From NCBI GenBank assembly GCA_020061585.1, contig JAGUXX010000225.1, forward strand, positions 1 through 56,154: 56,154 nt of DNA, given 5' to 3'. Origin of the DNA: Betaproteobacteria bacterium. GTDB taxonomy: Bacteria > Pseudomonadota > Gammaproteobacteria > Burkholderiales > Thiobacillaceae. A program made the translations under genes and the position numbers. Under the pieces are notes generated by a model. The model saw only the letters and a program-made list of their open reading frames with translations, did no database searches and had not been told where the DNA came from. Shown here piece by piece: positions 38,320-46,891 of this stretch (positions within the stretch are counted from its first letter, which is position 1; each line of letters opens with the position of its first letter).

Positions 38320-38868
38320 ATGGCCACCCACCTCATCCTCAAGAAAATCTTCAAAACCGGCTTCGTCTCGGAACCGGCGCCGGCGCCGGATCTGACCATG
38401 CTGACCGCCGATCAGGCGACGCATGAGCAAAACCAGTTGCACGCCGATATCCTCAAGGTGTTCGGCCAGGCGGTGACCATACGCCACGTCGATGCCGGTT
38501 CCTGCAACGGCTGCGAACTGGAAATCCACGCCCTCGGCGGGCCGCATTACAACATCGAGGGGCTGGGCATCAAGTTCGCCGCCAGCCCGCGCCATGTCGA
38601 TGTGTTGCTGGTCACCGGACCGGTATCGCGCAATCTGGAAGTGGCGCTGCAACGCACTTACGACGCCACGCCGGAACCGAAATGGGTAGTGGCGATGGGC
38701 GATTGCGCCGGCGGCTGCGGCATGGCCGGGGCGATGTTCGGCGAGAACTATGCTTCATGCGGCAAGATTTCCAACGTCATCCCGGTCGATGTCGAAGTGC
38801 CGGGTTGCCCGCCAACGCCGACCGCCCTGTTGCGGGGCATCCTGGCGGCGGTGAGCCGGCCGAAATAG
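38320..38868 (+). CDS. HyfI/HycG/NuoB-like iron-sulfur subunit
   Basis: A 182-residue small subunit. Cluster ligands for one [4Fe-4S] centre are conserved: GSCNGCELEIHALGGPHYNI (C62, C65), MGDCA (C129) and PGCPPTPTALLRGI (C163). Extra cysteines lie at C133 and C147. So the electron-transfer cluster nearest to the large subunit is kept although the nickel site is gone. No HyfA- or HyfH-like ferredoxin subunit is encoded nearby, so the electron donor or acceptor must be another protein or a quinone. Confidence 0.92.
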   Translation: MATHLILKKIFKTGFVSEPAPAPDLTMLTADQATHEQNQLHADILKVFGQAVTIRHVDAGSCNGCELEIHALGGPHYNIEGLGIKFAASPRHVDVLLVTGPVSRNLEVALQRTYDATPEPKWVVAMGDCAGGCGMAGAMFGENYASCGKISNVIPVDVEVPGCPPTPTALLRGILAAVSRPK

Positions 38869-38882
38869 AACGGGCCGAACCA

Positions 38883-39746
38883 ATGCCGGACATGCCGCTG
38901 CTCGAACTGTCCGGCAAGCTGCTCGGCGAACGCGGCCGCGTGCGCGTGCTCGAATCGCCGCAATGCGACGCGCGCTGGCTGATGGCCCGCATCCTCAGCG
39001 GCCGTTACGGCAAGCCGTTCATCATCGAAGACGGCCGCACCCGACGGCTGTATTTCAATCTGCGCGCGGTGCAGAGCGCCATGCGCTTCGACGACCCGTT
39101 CGCCCTGGATTTTGCCTACACGCGCAAGATGATGGCGTTTCTGCTGTTCGTGCCGGACCCCGCTGATGTGCTGATGGTCGGTCTGGGCGGCGGCTCGCTG
39201 GCCAAGTTCTGCCACCGCCATTTGCCGCGCGCGCGGCTGACGGTGGTCGAGGTGAATCCCGATGTCATCGCGCTGCGGCATGAATTCTGCATTCCCGATG
39301 ATCCGCGTCTGCGCATCGTCCAGGCCGATGCCGTCGATTTTCTGCCGCAAGCCGAAGCCGATACCGATGTGCTGCTGCTGGATGGTTTCGATGGCGATGG
39401 CATCGCGCCGGCGTTTCTCGATCCCGCCTTCTACCAGGCGGCGCGGCGCCGGCTGCGGCCGGAGGGGGTGCTGGCCGCCAACTTCGCCGGCCCGGAGAGC
39501 GCTTGGCTGTCGCACTACAGCTTGCTGAGCGAGGCCTTTGCCGGCCGGGTCCATCTCGGCTGTGTCGCCGGTGGGGAAAACCGCATCGCCTTCGCCTTCG
39601 CCGATTCCGGTTACCCGCTCGACTGGGCAGGTTTGCACGCTCAGGCGAGCGGGCTGAGCGGACGTCTGCCGCTGGATTTTTCGGTGCTGGTGGAAAGGCT
39701 GCGAGATGGCGCGGAACTGCGCCGAGCGCTGGCCGGCGGTTGCTGA
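38883..39746 (+). CDS. Spermidine synthase-like methyltransferase-fold protein
   Basis: A 287-residue protein with the spermidine synthase/SAM-binding Rossmann fold: VLMVGLGGGSLAKFCHRHLP (motif I), LTVVEVNPDVIALRHEF (acidic end of strand 2), IVQADAVDFLP, and DVLLLDGFDGDGIAPAF in place of the catalytic YDVIIxDxxDP. The catalytic Asp pattern is partly changed, and such proteins are common in proteobacteria without proven polyamine activity. ATG at 38883 chosen by length, with a 14 bp gap after the iron-sulfur subunit; it may be cotranscribed with the hydrogenase-like complex. Confidence 0.75.
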   Translation: MPDMPLLELSGKLLGERGRVRVLESPQCDARWLMARILSGRYGKPFIIEDGRTRRLYFNLRAVQSAMRFDDPFALDFAYTRKMMAFLLFVPDPADVLMVGLGGGSLAKFCHRHLPRARLTVVEVNPDVIALRHEFCIPDDPRLRIVQADAVDFLPQAEADTDVLLLDGFDGDGIAPAFLDPAFYQAARRRLRPEGVLAANFAGPESAWLSHYSLLSEAFAGRVHLGCVAGGENRIAFAFADSGYPLDWAGLHAQASGLSGRLPLDFSVLVERLRDGAELRRALAGGC

Positions 39747-39868
39747 GCGGCCTGTCTGGGTCGACGGAATTTTGCCGATCGACGCGGCAGTGCCTAAAGT
39801 TTTTTTATCGTCTGCCGTTGAGTGGCCTCCCGGGCGAGATATCCCGCCGGACAACCAAGGAGATACTC

Positions 39869-40318
39869 ATGAACATTCGCAGCCTTTTCAGCCTCGTATT
39901 CGCCGGTTCCATGGCATTCGCGCCCGGTTTCGCTTTGGCGGTCGAGGAGACCCCGCAAGCCATACCCGGCGGCAAGATGGTCGACGTGGCGCAAGCCAAG
40001 GCCTTGTTCGACAAGGGCGCGGTTTTCGTCGATTCGCGGGTTGCCGCCGAATACGCCGAGAAGCACATCAAGGGTGCGCTCGGCATCGTGTACAAAGAGA
40101 CGCACAAGAAGGTCGGCAAACTGGATCCGAAGGACTCGATGGACATGACCAAGCTGCCGGCCGACAAGAACAAGGCATTGGTGTTCTATTGCAACGGCTC
40201 GCCCTGCTGGCGCGGTTACAAGGGCGCGGATGCCGCCATCAAGGCCGGCTACAAACAGGTGAACTGGTTCCGCGACGGTTTGCCGGCGTGGGAAAGCAAG
40301 GGCTATCCCACCGAGTAA
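39869..40318 (+). CDS. Periplasmic rhodanese-like sulfurtransferase
   Basis: A 149-residue single-domain rhodanese with a signal peptide (hydrophobic [20 protein letters not shown], cleavage probably after A24). The rhodanese core has [20 protein letters not shown] and the active-site loop [16 protein letters not shown], with C108 as the likely persulfide cysteine and a second cysteine C113 in the loop. AAGGAG precedes the ATG. It would act in the periplasm, possibly in sulfur oxidation or cyanide/sulfite handling, which fits the dsrA gene in the same window. Confidence 0.88.
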   Translation: MNIRSLFSLVFAGSMAFAPGFALAVEETPQAIPGGKMVDVAQAKALFDKGAVFVDSRVAAEYAEKHIKGALGIVYKETHKKVGKLDPKDSMDMTKLPADKNKALVFYCNGSPCWRGYKGADAAIKAGYKQVNWFRDGLPAWESKGYPTE

Positions 40319-40352
40319 AGCACCAGCAATCGATTTCAACAGGGGGATGGTC

Positions 40353-41975
40353 ATGATTCACACCTTGCGCGGCATGCTGATTCTTTTGGCGGCGGCGAGT
40401 TTATTGTCGCTGCTCGCGCTGGGTGGCATGGCCATCCACGCCGCGAAAAGCGGCGCGGAACAGTTGAGCGCGGCGAACGATCAGGCGGTGGTGCCGCTGA
40501 CGGTATTGCAGTCGGTGGAACGGCGCTTGAAGGAAGTTCGCTTTCGGATCGCCGGGGTCGCCCTGGAACAGTTGCCGACCGTCGGGTCGGCGAATCACCT
40601 GAAGGAGTCGCAGGAAATCCTGCCGAAAGAATGGGCGGATTTTCGGCGTATGGCCGCCGCTCAATCTTTGCCGGAGGAAGAGGTCGCGCGTCTGGACAGC
40701 ATCGACCAGGGCATGGTCGGCCTTAATGCTCTGATGGCGCGCCTGCTGACCGCCTATCAGGAAGATGATATCGATGTCATCAAAAGCATCTTGGAAGACG
40801 ATTGGCCGGTCGTGCATGGCAGCGTGATCAAGCCGCTGGAACAGTTCATGCCGTATTTCCAGGGGGTGGTGAGCAACTCGTTCGACACCGCGAAACGCGG
40901 CGCGGCGCGCATGACCTGGATGGTCACGCTGCTGTTCGGCGGGGTGCTGCTGCTGGTCGGCGGCACGATCTGGCTGATGCTGCAACGCTTGAGCAGGCAA
41001 CTCACGGCCGCGAAAACCGCGGTCGAGGCGGTGGCCGGTTTCGACCTCACGCGCGCCATCGACGCCTCCGGCCGCGACGAGATCAGCGATCTGCTGAAGA
41101 GCCTTTCCGGCATGCGCGATCATCTGCGCGAGGTGGTGACTCAGGTTCGCGACGGCGCCCATGCCCTGGAACAGATGTCCGCCGAATTGGCCACCGCCAG
41201 CGCCGAGGTGGCCGGCGCCAGCAACCAGCAGGCGGAGTCGGCTTCCGGCATGGCGGCGTCGATGGAACAGTTGTCGGTGTCGATCGATCAGGTGCATGAG
41301 CACGCGACGATTTCCCATGATCTGGCGTCGCGTTCCGGCGAAGCTTCACGCCAGGGACGCGAGGTGACGCTGAACGCGGCCAGCGAAATGGCGTCGATCG
41401 CCGAGGGCGCCCGCCAGTCGTCGGCGATCGTCGCGGAACTGGGCGGCTTGACCGCGGAAATCACCAGCATCGTCAATGTCATCAAGGAAATCGCCGACCA
41501 GACCAATCTGCTGGCGCTGAATGCCGCCATCGAGGCGGCCCGAGCCGGCGAGCAGGGGCGCGGCTTCGCGGTGGTGGCGGATGAGGTGCGCAAGCTCGCC
41601 GAGCGTACGTCTTCGTCCACCCGCCAGATCGGTGACATGATCGAGCGTATCCAGAGCGGCACCCGGCGCACCATGCAGGCCATGGAAAACGATGTGTCGC
41701 GCGCCAATCAGGGCGAGGAACTGGCCCGGCAGGCGGGGCAGTCCATCGATCAGATCGAACAGCGCGCCGGCGATGTGGTGCGGGCGGTGAACGAGATCCA
41801 TCTGTCGCTGCGCGAACAGAGCGCCGCCGCCAAGGAGGTGGCGGTGCGTGTCGAGCAGATCGCCCAGATGACCGAGACCAATGCCGGCGCCAGTCGCCAG
41901 ACCAGTCATAATGCCGGCCAGGTATCCGGCTTGGCCGGGCGGCTCAACGAGTTGGTCGCGGGATTTCGAGTTTGA
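40353..41975 (+). CDS. Methyl-accepting chemotaxis protein
   Basis: A 540-residue chemoreceptor with an N-terminal membrane segment ([20 protein letters not shown]), a four-helix-bundle-type periplasmic sensor (about 35-190), a second segment ([21 protein letters not shown]), HAMP, and a cytoplasmic signalling domain with the hairpin tip [20 protein letters not shown] and [26 protein letters not shown] ends 6 bases before the ATG at 40353, so that start is preferred to the ATG at 40347. It starts 34 bp after the rhodanese gene. Its ligand is unknown. Confidence 0.92.
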   Translation: MIHTLRGMLILLAAASLLSLLALGGMAIHAAKSGAEQLSAANDQAVVPLTVLQSVERRLKEVRFRIAGVALEQLPTVGSANHLKESQEILPKEWADFRRMAAAQSLPEEEVARLDSIDQGMVGLNALMARLLTAYQEDDIDVIKSILEDDWPVVHGSVIKPLEQFMPYFQGVVSNSFDTAKRGAARMTWMVTLLFGGVLLLVGGTIWLMLQRLSRQLTAAKTAVEAVAGFDLTRAIDASGRDEISDLLKSLSGMRDHLREVVTQVRDGAHALEQMSAELATASAEVAGASNQQAESASGMAASMEQLSVSIDQVHEHATISHDLASRSGEASRQGREVTLNAASEMASIAEGARQSSAIVAELGGLTAEITSIVNVIKEIADQTNLLALNAAIEAARAGEQGRGFAVVADEVRKLAERTSSSTRQIGDMIERIQSGTRRTMQAMENDVSRANQGEELARQAGQSIDQIEQRAGDVVRAVNEIHLSLREQSAAAKEVAVRVEQIAQMTETNAGASRQTSHNAGQVSGLAGRLNELVAGFRV

Positions 41976-42085
41976 CCTGAACCCCGGCTTGCACCGGGGG
42001 GCTACATCAGGGTTTGGCGGAGGTCACGCCGCAATGACCGGGCGGGATGCTCTATCATCGCGCGGCGCCAATATCCCGCTTAGCC

Positions 42086-42442
42086 ATGCACCCTCTGCTC
42101 AATACCACGGTCCTGCAGACCGTGATTCTTCTGGTCCTGTCCAACCTGTTCATGACGGTGGCGTGGTACGCCCACCTCAAGCATCTGAATGCCTATCCCT
42201 GGTGGATCGCGGCTTTCGCCAGTTGGGGCGTGGCCTTGTTCGAATATCTGTTGCAGGTGCCGGCCAACCGCATCGGCTACACCCTGCTGAGCCTGGCGCA
42301 GTTGAAGATCATCCAGGAAGTCATCACCTTGGCGGTATTCGTGCCGTTCGCGGTGTTCTACATGAAGGAGCCGATGACCTGGAATTACTTCTGGGCCGGC
42401 TGCTGCCTGCTGGGCGCGGTGTATTTCATTTTCAGGAACTGA
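42086..42442 (+). CDS. DUF486-family small membrane protein
   Basis: A 118-residue protein with four membrane segments (VLQTVILLVLSNLFMTVAWY, WWIAAFASWGVALFEYLLQV, QLKIIQEVITLAVFVPFAVF and the last AGCCLLGAVYFIF). The pattern LLNTTVLQTVILLVLSNLFMT and QVPANRIGYTLLSLAQLKII match DUF486 family members, which resemble the DMT transporter half-fold. The ATG at 42086 gives the family length. Its function is unknown. It converges with the GGDEF-EAL gene with 6 bp between the stops. Confidence 0.8.
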   Translation: MHPLLNTTVLQTVILLVLSNLFMTVAWYAHLKHLNAYPWWIAAFASWGVALFEYLLQVPANRIGYTLLSLAQLKIIQEVITLAVFVPFAVFYMKEPMTWNYFWAGCCLLGAVYFIFRN

Positions 42443-42448
42443 CCCCAC

Positions 42449-44929
42449 TCAGCGGCGTCGGGTTTCGGCATTCGCGTCGCTCATGAACGGGATGGCGAGA
42501 TCCGCCGGTAACGGCTGGCTCAGGTAATAGCCCTGTATCAGGTCGCAATCGTGGGCGCGCAGAAACGCATACTGTTCCCGGGTTTCGACGCCTTCGGCCA
42601 GCACTTCCAGGCCCAGTTTGTGTCCCAGCGAGATGCTCGCTTCGGTGATCGAGGCGTCATCGGCGTCCAGCGGCAGGTTGCGGATGAAGCTGGCGTCGAT
42701 CTTCAGGCAGTCGAGCGGAAAATGCTTCAGGTAGGCCAGCGAGGAATAACCGGTGCCGAAGTCGTCCACCGCCAGGCGCACCCCCAGGGCGGCCAGCGCG
42801 GCCAGGGTTTCGCCGGCCTGCGCCGGGTCCTGCATGACGGTGGATTCGGTGATCTCGATCTCCAGGGCGCCGCGTTGCATCGCCTCGTCGCGCAGCACCC
42901 GGGCGACCATGTCGACCAGGCCGCGATCGCTGAATTGGCGCGCCGAGACATTCACCGCGATGCGCCGCGGCGCGGCTCCGGAAGCGCGGTAGGCGCGCCA
43001 CTGGGCGCAGGCATTGCGCAACACCCATTCACCCACCGGCAGGATCAAACCGGTTTCTTCCAGCATCCAGATGAACTCCGCCGGCGGGGTCAGTTGCTGG
43101 TTGCCGGGGCGTTGCCAGCGCAACAGCGCTTCGCTGCCGATGATGCGGCCGCTGCGCAGATCCAGTTGCGGCTGATAGTGGATCTGCAGTTCGCCGCGCT
43201 CCAGCGCCCGTCGCAGGCCGGTTTCGGTATCCAGCAGTTCGCGACTGCGCGCGTTCATGTCGCTGGCATAGAAGCGGAACTGGCCTTGACCGGCATCCTT
43301 GGCGCGGAACATCGCGGTATCGGCGTTCTTCAACAGGGTTTCCGCGTCCTGGCCGTCGGCCGGGTAGAGCGCGATACCGGCGCTGAAGGTGATGAAGATC
43401 TCGCGCTCCCGCACACGCAGGGGGGTCTCGAAGGCGGCGCGCAGCTTGTTGACCACCACCAGCACATGCTCGATGCTGACCAGATCGCCGCCGACCACGA
43501 CGAACTCGTCGCCGCCGTAACGGGCGATGGTGTCGTTGGGTCGCATGGCGTCGCGCAAGCGGGCCGAGAATTGCTTGAGCAGCTCGTCGCCGGCGGGATG
43601 TCCGAGGCTGTCGTTGACCCGCTTGAAATTGTCCAGATCGAGGAAGATCAGCGCGAAACGTCGGTGCTGGCGGATGGCGCGCTGGATTTCCGCGCCGAGG
43701 CGGTCATCCAGCAGGGTGCGGTTGGGCAACCCGGTCAACTTGTCGTGGGTGGCCTGATGGCGCAGTTCCGCCTCATATTGTTTGCGCTCGGAGATGTCGC
43801 GCGCGATCGTCGAATAAAACGCGATTTCGCCGCTTTCGTCGCGCTGGGCGAGCAGTACCTGCGACACGCTGATGTCGTTGTCGGCGGCGCCGCGCAACGC
43901 GCTTTCGCCTTCCCAGACGCCATCGCGCGCGGCGCTCGGCAGCGCCACCCGCCGCAATTGCTGGGCGCCCCATTCCGAATGGCAGTCGCTCAAACGCATG
44001 CCGCTGATGTCGTGTTGCGGGCCCAGTCCGAGCATCCGGCGGCCGGCCTGATTGAGAAACAGCAGACGTGCTTCGGCATCGGTGGTGGCGACGAAATCGG
44101 GCGTCGCTTCGAGGATGGTGACCAGCCGCGTACGCGCCTCCTCGCCGCGCACCCAGTCGGTGACATCATGGCCGGTGGACACGAAATGGGTGATCCGGCC
44201 GTCATCCTCGGTCAGCGGCGTGATGGTCTTTTCCTCGTAGAACAGTTCGCCGTTCTTGCGCCGGTTGACCATGATGTCGCGGAACGTCTCGCCACCCAGC
44301 AGGGTGCCCCACATGCGCTGGAAGTACGCCGCGTCGTTGCGATCCGACTTGAACAGCGCCGGGGTCTGGCCCAGCGCTTCGCGGGGGGTGTAGCCGGACA
44401 GATGCTGGAAAGCCGGGTTGACGTACTCGATGCGGCCTTGCAGATCGGTGATGAACACGCTGTCGGCGGTCTGTCGCACCGCCTGGGACAGCTTGCGCAG
44501 TTCCTGTTCGGCGCGTCGCTGTTCGCGCCGCGCCTGAGCCTCCTTCAGTTCGCGCAGCACCGCCGGCGCCAGCCGCGACAGATCGTGCTTCATCACGTAG
44601 TCCTGCGCGCCGGCCTTCATGGCGGCGACGGCGGCGGCTTCACCGATGGTGCCGGAGACGAAGATGAAGGGCAGATCCGGGTCGTGGTCGCGAGTGATTT
44701 CCAGCGCCCGATCGCCGCGAAAACGCGGCATGGTGTAGTCGGAAAACACGATGTCCCAGCGTTGCGTCGTCAGCGCCGCGCTCATCGCCTCGGCGTTGTC
44801 GACCCGCTGCCAGCGGACCTGGAAGCCGGATCGGTCGAGCTGGTCGAGCAGCAACAGGCAATCGTCCTCGGAGTCCTCCACCAGCAGTGCCAGCAAGGGA
44901 TACGGGCGGGATGCAGCAGACCGGAGCAT
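42449..44929 (-). CDS. Response regulator with PAS-GGDEF-EAL output
   Basis: An 826-residue cyclic-di-GMP signalling protein. Order: receiver domain (about 1-125; FSDYTMPRF carries the phospho-Asp), two PAS domains (VFITDLQGRIEYVNPAFQHL and VATTDAEARLLFLNQAGRRM), then GGDEF with an intact YGGDEFVVVGG motif and EAL with GSEALLRWQRP. Both catalytic signatures are present, so it could make and break c-di-GMP, with net activity set by the receiver and PAS inputs. The start at 44929 follows the preceding regulator's stop directly, so it is the last gene of a kinase-receiver-effector operon. Confidence 0.9.
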   Translation of the reverse strand: MLRSAASRPYPLLALLVEDSEDDCLLLLDQLDRSGFQVRWQRVDNAEAMSAALTTQRWDIVFSDYTMPRFRGDRALEITRDHDPDLPFIFVSGTIGEAAAVAAMKAGAQDYVMKHDLSRLAPAVLRELKEAQARREQRRAEQELRKLSQAVRQTADSVFITDLQGRIEYVNPAFQHLSGYTPREALGQTPALFKSDRNDAAYFQRMWGTLLGGETFRDIMVNRRKNGELFYEEKTITPLTEDDGRITHFVSTGHDVTDWVRGEEARTRLVTILEATPDFVATTDAEARLLFLNQAGRRMLGLGPQHDISGMRLSDCHSEWGAQQLRRVALPSAARDGVWEGESALRGAADNDISVSQVLLAQRDESGEIAFYSTIARDISERKQYEAELRHQATHDKLTGLPNRTLLDDRLGAEIQRAIRQHRRFALIFLDLDNFKRVNDSLGHPAGDELLKQFSARLRDAMRPNDTIARYGGDEFVVVGGDLVSIEHVLVVVNKLRAAFETPLRVREREIFITFSAGIALYPADGQDAETLLKNADTAMFRAKDAGQGQFRFYASDMNARSRELLDTETGLRRALERGELQIHYQPQLDLRSGRIIGSEALLRWQRPGNQQLTPPAEFIWMLEETGLILPVGEWVLRNACAQWRAYRASGAAPRRIAVNVSARQFSDRGLVDMVARVLRDEAMQRGALEIEITESTVMQDPAQAGETLAALAALGVRLAVDDFGTGYSSLAYLKHFPLDCLKIDASFIRNLPLDADDASITEASISLGHKLGLEVLAEGVETREQYAFLRAHDCDLIQGYYLSQPLPADLAIPFMSDANAETRRR

Positions 44930-44930
44930 G

Positions 44931-45374
44931 TCAATCCTTGGCGGGTTCATTGAGCAATAGCCAATACAGTCCGAGCTGGCCGGCGGCATGCACGAAGTCG
45001 TCGAAATCCACCGGTTTGCGGACATAGCTGTTGGCGCCCAGACGGTAGCCGCGCAGGCGGTCTTCCTCTTCGTTGGAGGAGGTCAGCAGCACCACCGGCA
45101 ACAGTTGCGTGCGCGGATCGGCGCGTAACCGACGCAGCACTTCCAGACCGTCGATCTTGGGCAGCTTCAGGTCGAGCAGTACCACGGCCGGCAGAGGCTC
45201 CGGATTGCGGCCGGAATGGACGCCGGTACCGAACAGATAATCCAGCGCCTCGACACCGTTGCGGGCGACGAAGACCTGATTGCTGATCTTGTGGGCGGCC
45301 AGGGCGTGCAAAGTCAAGGCTTCGTCGTCCGGGTTGTCTTCCACCAGCAGTATGGTTTTGTCGCGCGGGCTCAT
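44931..45374 (-). CDS. Single-domain response regulator (Rcp1-like)
   Basis: A 147-residue stand-alone receiver. The phospho-acceptor is D68 in AVVLLDLKLPKIDGL, acidic pocket VEDNPDDE, conserved VLLTSSNEEED and the lysine in YVRKPVDF. The loop insertion (TGVHSGRNPEPLP) is typical of Rcp1-type regulators that partner phytochrome-like kinases. Its start overlaps the upstream kinase stop by four bases and its stop touches the GGDEF-EAL start, indicating a coupled three-gene phosphorelay. Confidence 0.9.
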   Translation of the reverse strand: MSPRDKTILLVEDNPDDEALTLHALAAHKISNQVFVARNGVEALDYLFGTGVHSGRNPEPLPAVVLLDLKLPKIDGLEVLRRLRADPRTQLLPVVLLTSSNEEEDRLRGYRLGANSYVRKPVDFDDFVHAAGQLGLYWLLLNEPAKD

Positions 45375-46525
45375 TCGTTCGTCTCCTGTCTCGGCAAGGT
45401 GAACATGAATCGGGCGCCGGCATTCACCGCCGCTTCCGCCCAGATGCGCCCGCCATGTTTGTGGATGATGCGTTGCGTGGTAGCCAGACCGATGCCGGTG
45501 CCGGGGAACTCGTGGGTGTCATGCAGGCGCTGGAACGCGCCGAACAGTTTGTCGGCGTAGGCCATGTCGAACCCGGCGCCGTTGTCGGCGACGAAATAGA
45601 TGGTTTCGCCGTTTTCAACGCGCATGCCGAATTCGACACACGCGTCTTCGCGCTGTCCGCTGAACTTGCAGGCATTGCCGAGCAGGTTGTCCAGGGCGAT
45701 GCGCAACAGCCGCGCGTCGCCGCGCACCAACAGTTGCCTGGCACAGATGAAACACACCGAGCGGTCCGGCGCCTGTAGCCGCTGGGCTTCCATCGCGTCG
45801 CTGGCCAGTTGCGCCAGGTCCACCGTCTCGAACTGGAGATCGGCGCGGGTCACCCGCGACAGCTTGAGCAGATCGTCGATCAGATTGCCCATGTGCTGCG
45901 CCGCGCGACGCACCCGTTCAAGCAGATTGCGTGCGCCCGCGTCGAGTTTTTCGGCCTGTTCCTGCAGCAGGATGCGGCTGAAACCGTCGATGGCGCGCAG
46001 CGGCGCGCGCAGATCGTGCGACACCGAATAGCTGAAGGCTTCCAGTTCCTGATTGACGGCCTGGAGTTCGGCGTTCTGTTGCGCCAGACGTGTGTTGAGT
46101 TGGTGGATGCGTTGCTCGGTTTGGCGCTGCTCGGTGATGTCGCGGATGGCGCTGAAAATGCTCAGACCGCTTTCGCCGCGGATCGGGCTGAGGCTGATCA
46201 GTACCGGGATTTCGCCGCCGTCCTTGCGCAGGGCGTACAACTCGAGGCCGGCGCCCATTGGTCGAGTGCGCGGGTCGCTGGTATAGCCGAGGCGTTTTTC
46301 CATGTGACCCGGGCGATAACGCGGCGGCAGCAGGATTTCCACCGTCTGACCGATCAGTTCCTCGCGCCGGTAACCGAACAAGGCTTCGGTCTGCGCGTTG
46401 ATCAGTTCGATGCGGCCTTCCGGATCGGTGATGACGATGGCGTCCGGGGCCAGTTCCAGCAACGCGCGGAAGTGCGCTTCGCTGTCGCGCGTCTGACTTG
46501 TCATGGAGGGATTGTCTGTCGCCAT
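45371..46525 (-). CDS. PAS-domain sensor histidine kinase (Cph1/bacteriophytochrome-type core)
   Basis: A 384-residue soluble kinase. A PAS domain occupies roughly 15-145 (IVITDPEGRIELINAQTEAL, RRKDGGE-like LRKDGGEIPVLISLSPI). The H-box is AFSYSVSHDLRAPLRAIDGF, the N-box LDNLLGNACKFSG, G1 FVADNGAGFDM and G2 PGTGIGLATTQRIIHKHGG; this H-box/N-box style is that of phytochrome-type kinases, but there is no chromophore domain. The start at 46525 has GGGGA 6 bases upstream; a second in-frame ATG lies at 46504. It should phosphorylate the adjacent Rcp1-like regulator. Confidence 0.88.
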   Translation of the reverse strand: MATDNPSMTSQTRDSEAHFRALLELAPDAIVITDPEGRIELINAQTEALFGYRREELIGQTVEILLPPRYRPGHMEKRLGYTSDPRTRPMGAGLELYALRKDGGEIPVLISLSPIRGESGLSIFSAIRDITEQRQTEQRIHQLNTRLAQQNAELQAVNQELEAFSYSVSHDLRAPLRAIDGFSRILLQEQAEKLDAGARNLLERVRRAAQHMGNLIDDLLKLSRVTRADLQFETVDLAQLASDAMEAQRLQAPDRSVCFICARQLLVRGDARLLRIALDNLLGNACKFSGQREDACVEFGMRVENGETIYFVADNGAGFDMAYADKLFGAFQRLHDTHEFPGTGIGLATTQRIIHKHGGRIWAEAAVNAGARFMFTLPRQETNE

Positions 46526-46711
46526 GTCTATTCCCCGGTGTATTCGGTATAGGCCGAATGCGGACTCAAGCTTATCCGAATTCGGCGGTTTGCCCGAGTA
46601 AAATTGTCAACTACTGGCGGCCTGTCCGATGCCGCTCCGGCATGCGTGGCGATGCCCCCGCCGGTATCGGCAAACCACGGAAAATTTTGCGCCACTACCG
46701 ACCTATCGGCT

Positions 46712-46882
46712 CCCAGGAGCCTGTCGGACTTTGGTCGTCGATAGCGAAAAACGGCCCCGCCGAGGTCGTTTTTTGACGGTTTCGCCGCCGCATGGTTGTT
46801 CCATGGGGCAAGAAACCGGCAAAAAAGGGGCCGGCGCGGTCGTTTTGCAGCCGACGATTCCAAAGTCCGACAGGCTCCTGGG
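46712..46882. mobile_element. 171 bp palindromic (MITE-like) element at the dsrA 3' end
   Basis: The outer arms 46712-46740 and 46852-46882 are complementary apart from a two-base bulge: the left reads CCCAGGAGCCTGTCGGACTT and on, the right ends AAGTCCGACAGGCTCCTGGG. The interior continues as an imperfect palindrome (AAAAAA/TTTTTT tracts and a CATGGTTGTTCCATGG centre), so the whole unit folds on itself. There is no ORF. The right end lies 9 bp from the dsrA stop codon. It could terminate dsrA or be a non-autonomous transposon. Confidence 0.65.
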
Positions 46883-46891
46883 TTTGCGAGT

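Noticed and set aside
36765-38868. Assignment as an active [NiFe] hydrogenase or formate hydrogenlyase
   Set aside because: Both CxxC nickel motifs are missing in the large subunit, and neither a formate dehydrogenase nor hyp maturation genes are nearby.
31583-38868. Assignment as NADH:quinone oxidoreductase (complex I)
   Set aside because: There are no NuoE, NuoF, NuoG, NuoI, NuoA or NuoJ homologues; gene order and the HyfE-like subunit point to the hydrogenase-4-related group.
42551-44953. An 800-codon open frame on the + strand
   Set aside because: It is the antisense of the GGDEF-EAL protein gene, whose domains and motifs are unmistakable; the + frame gives Gln/Arg/His-rich sequence with no family.
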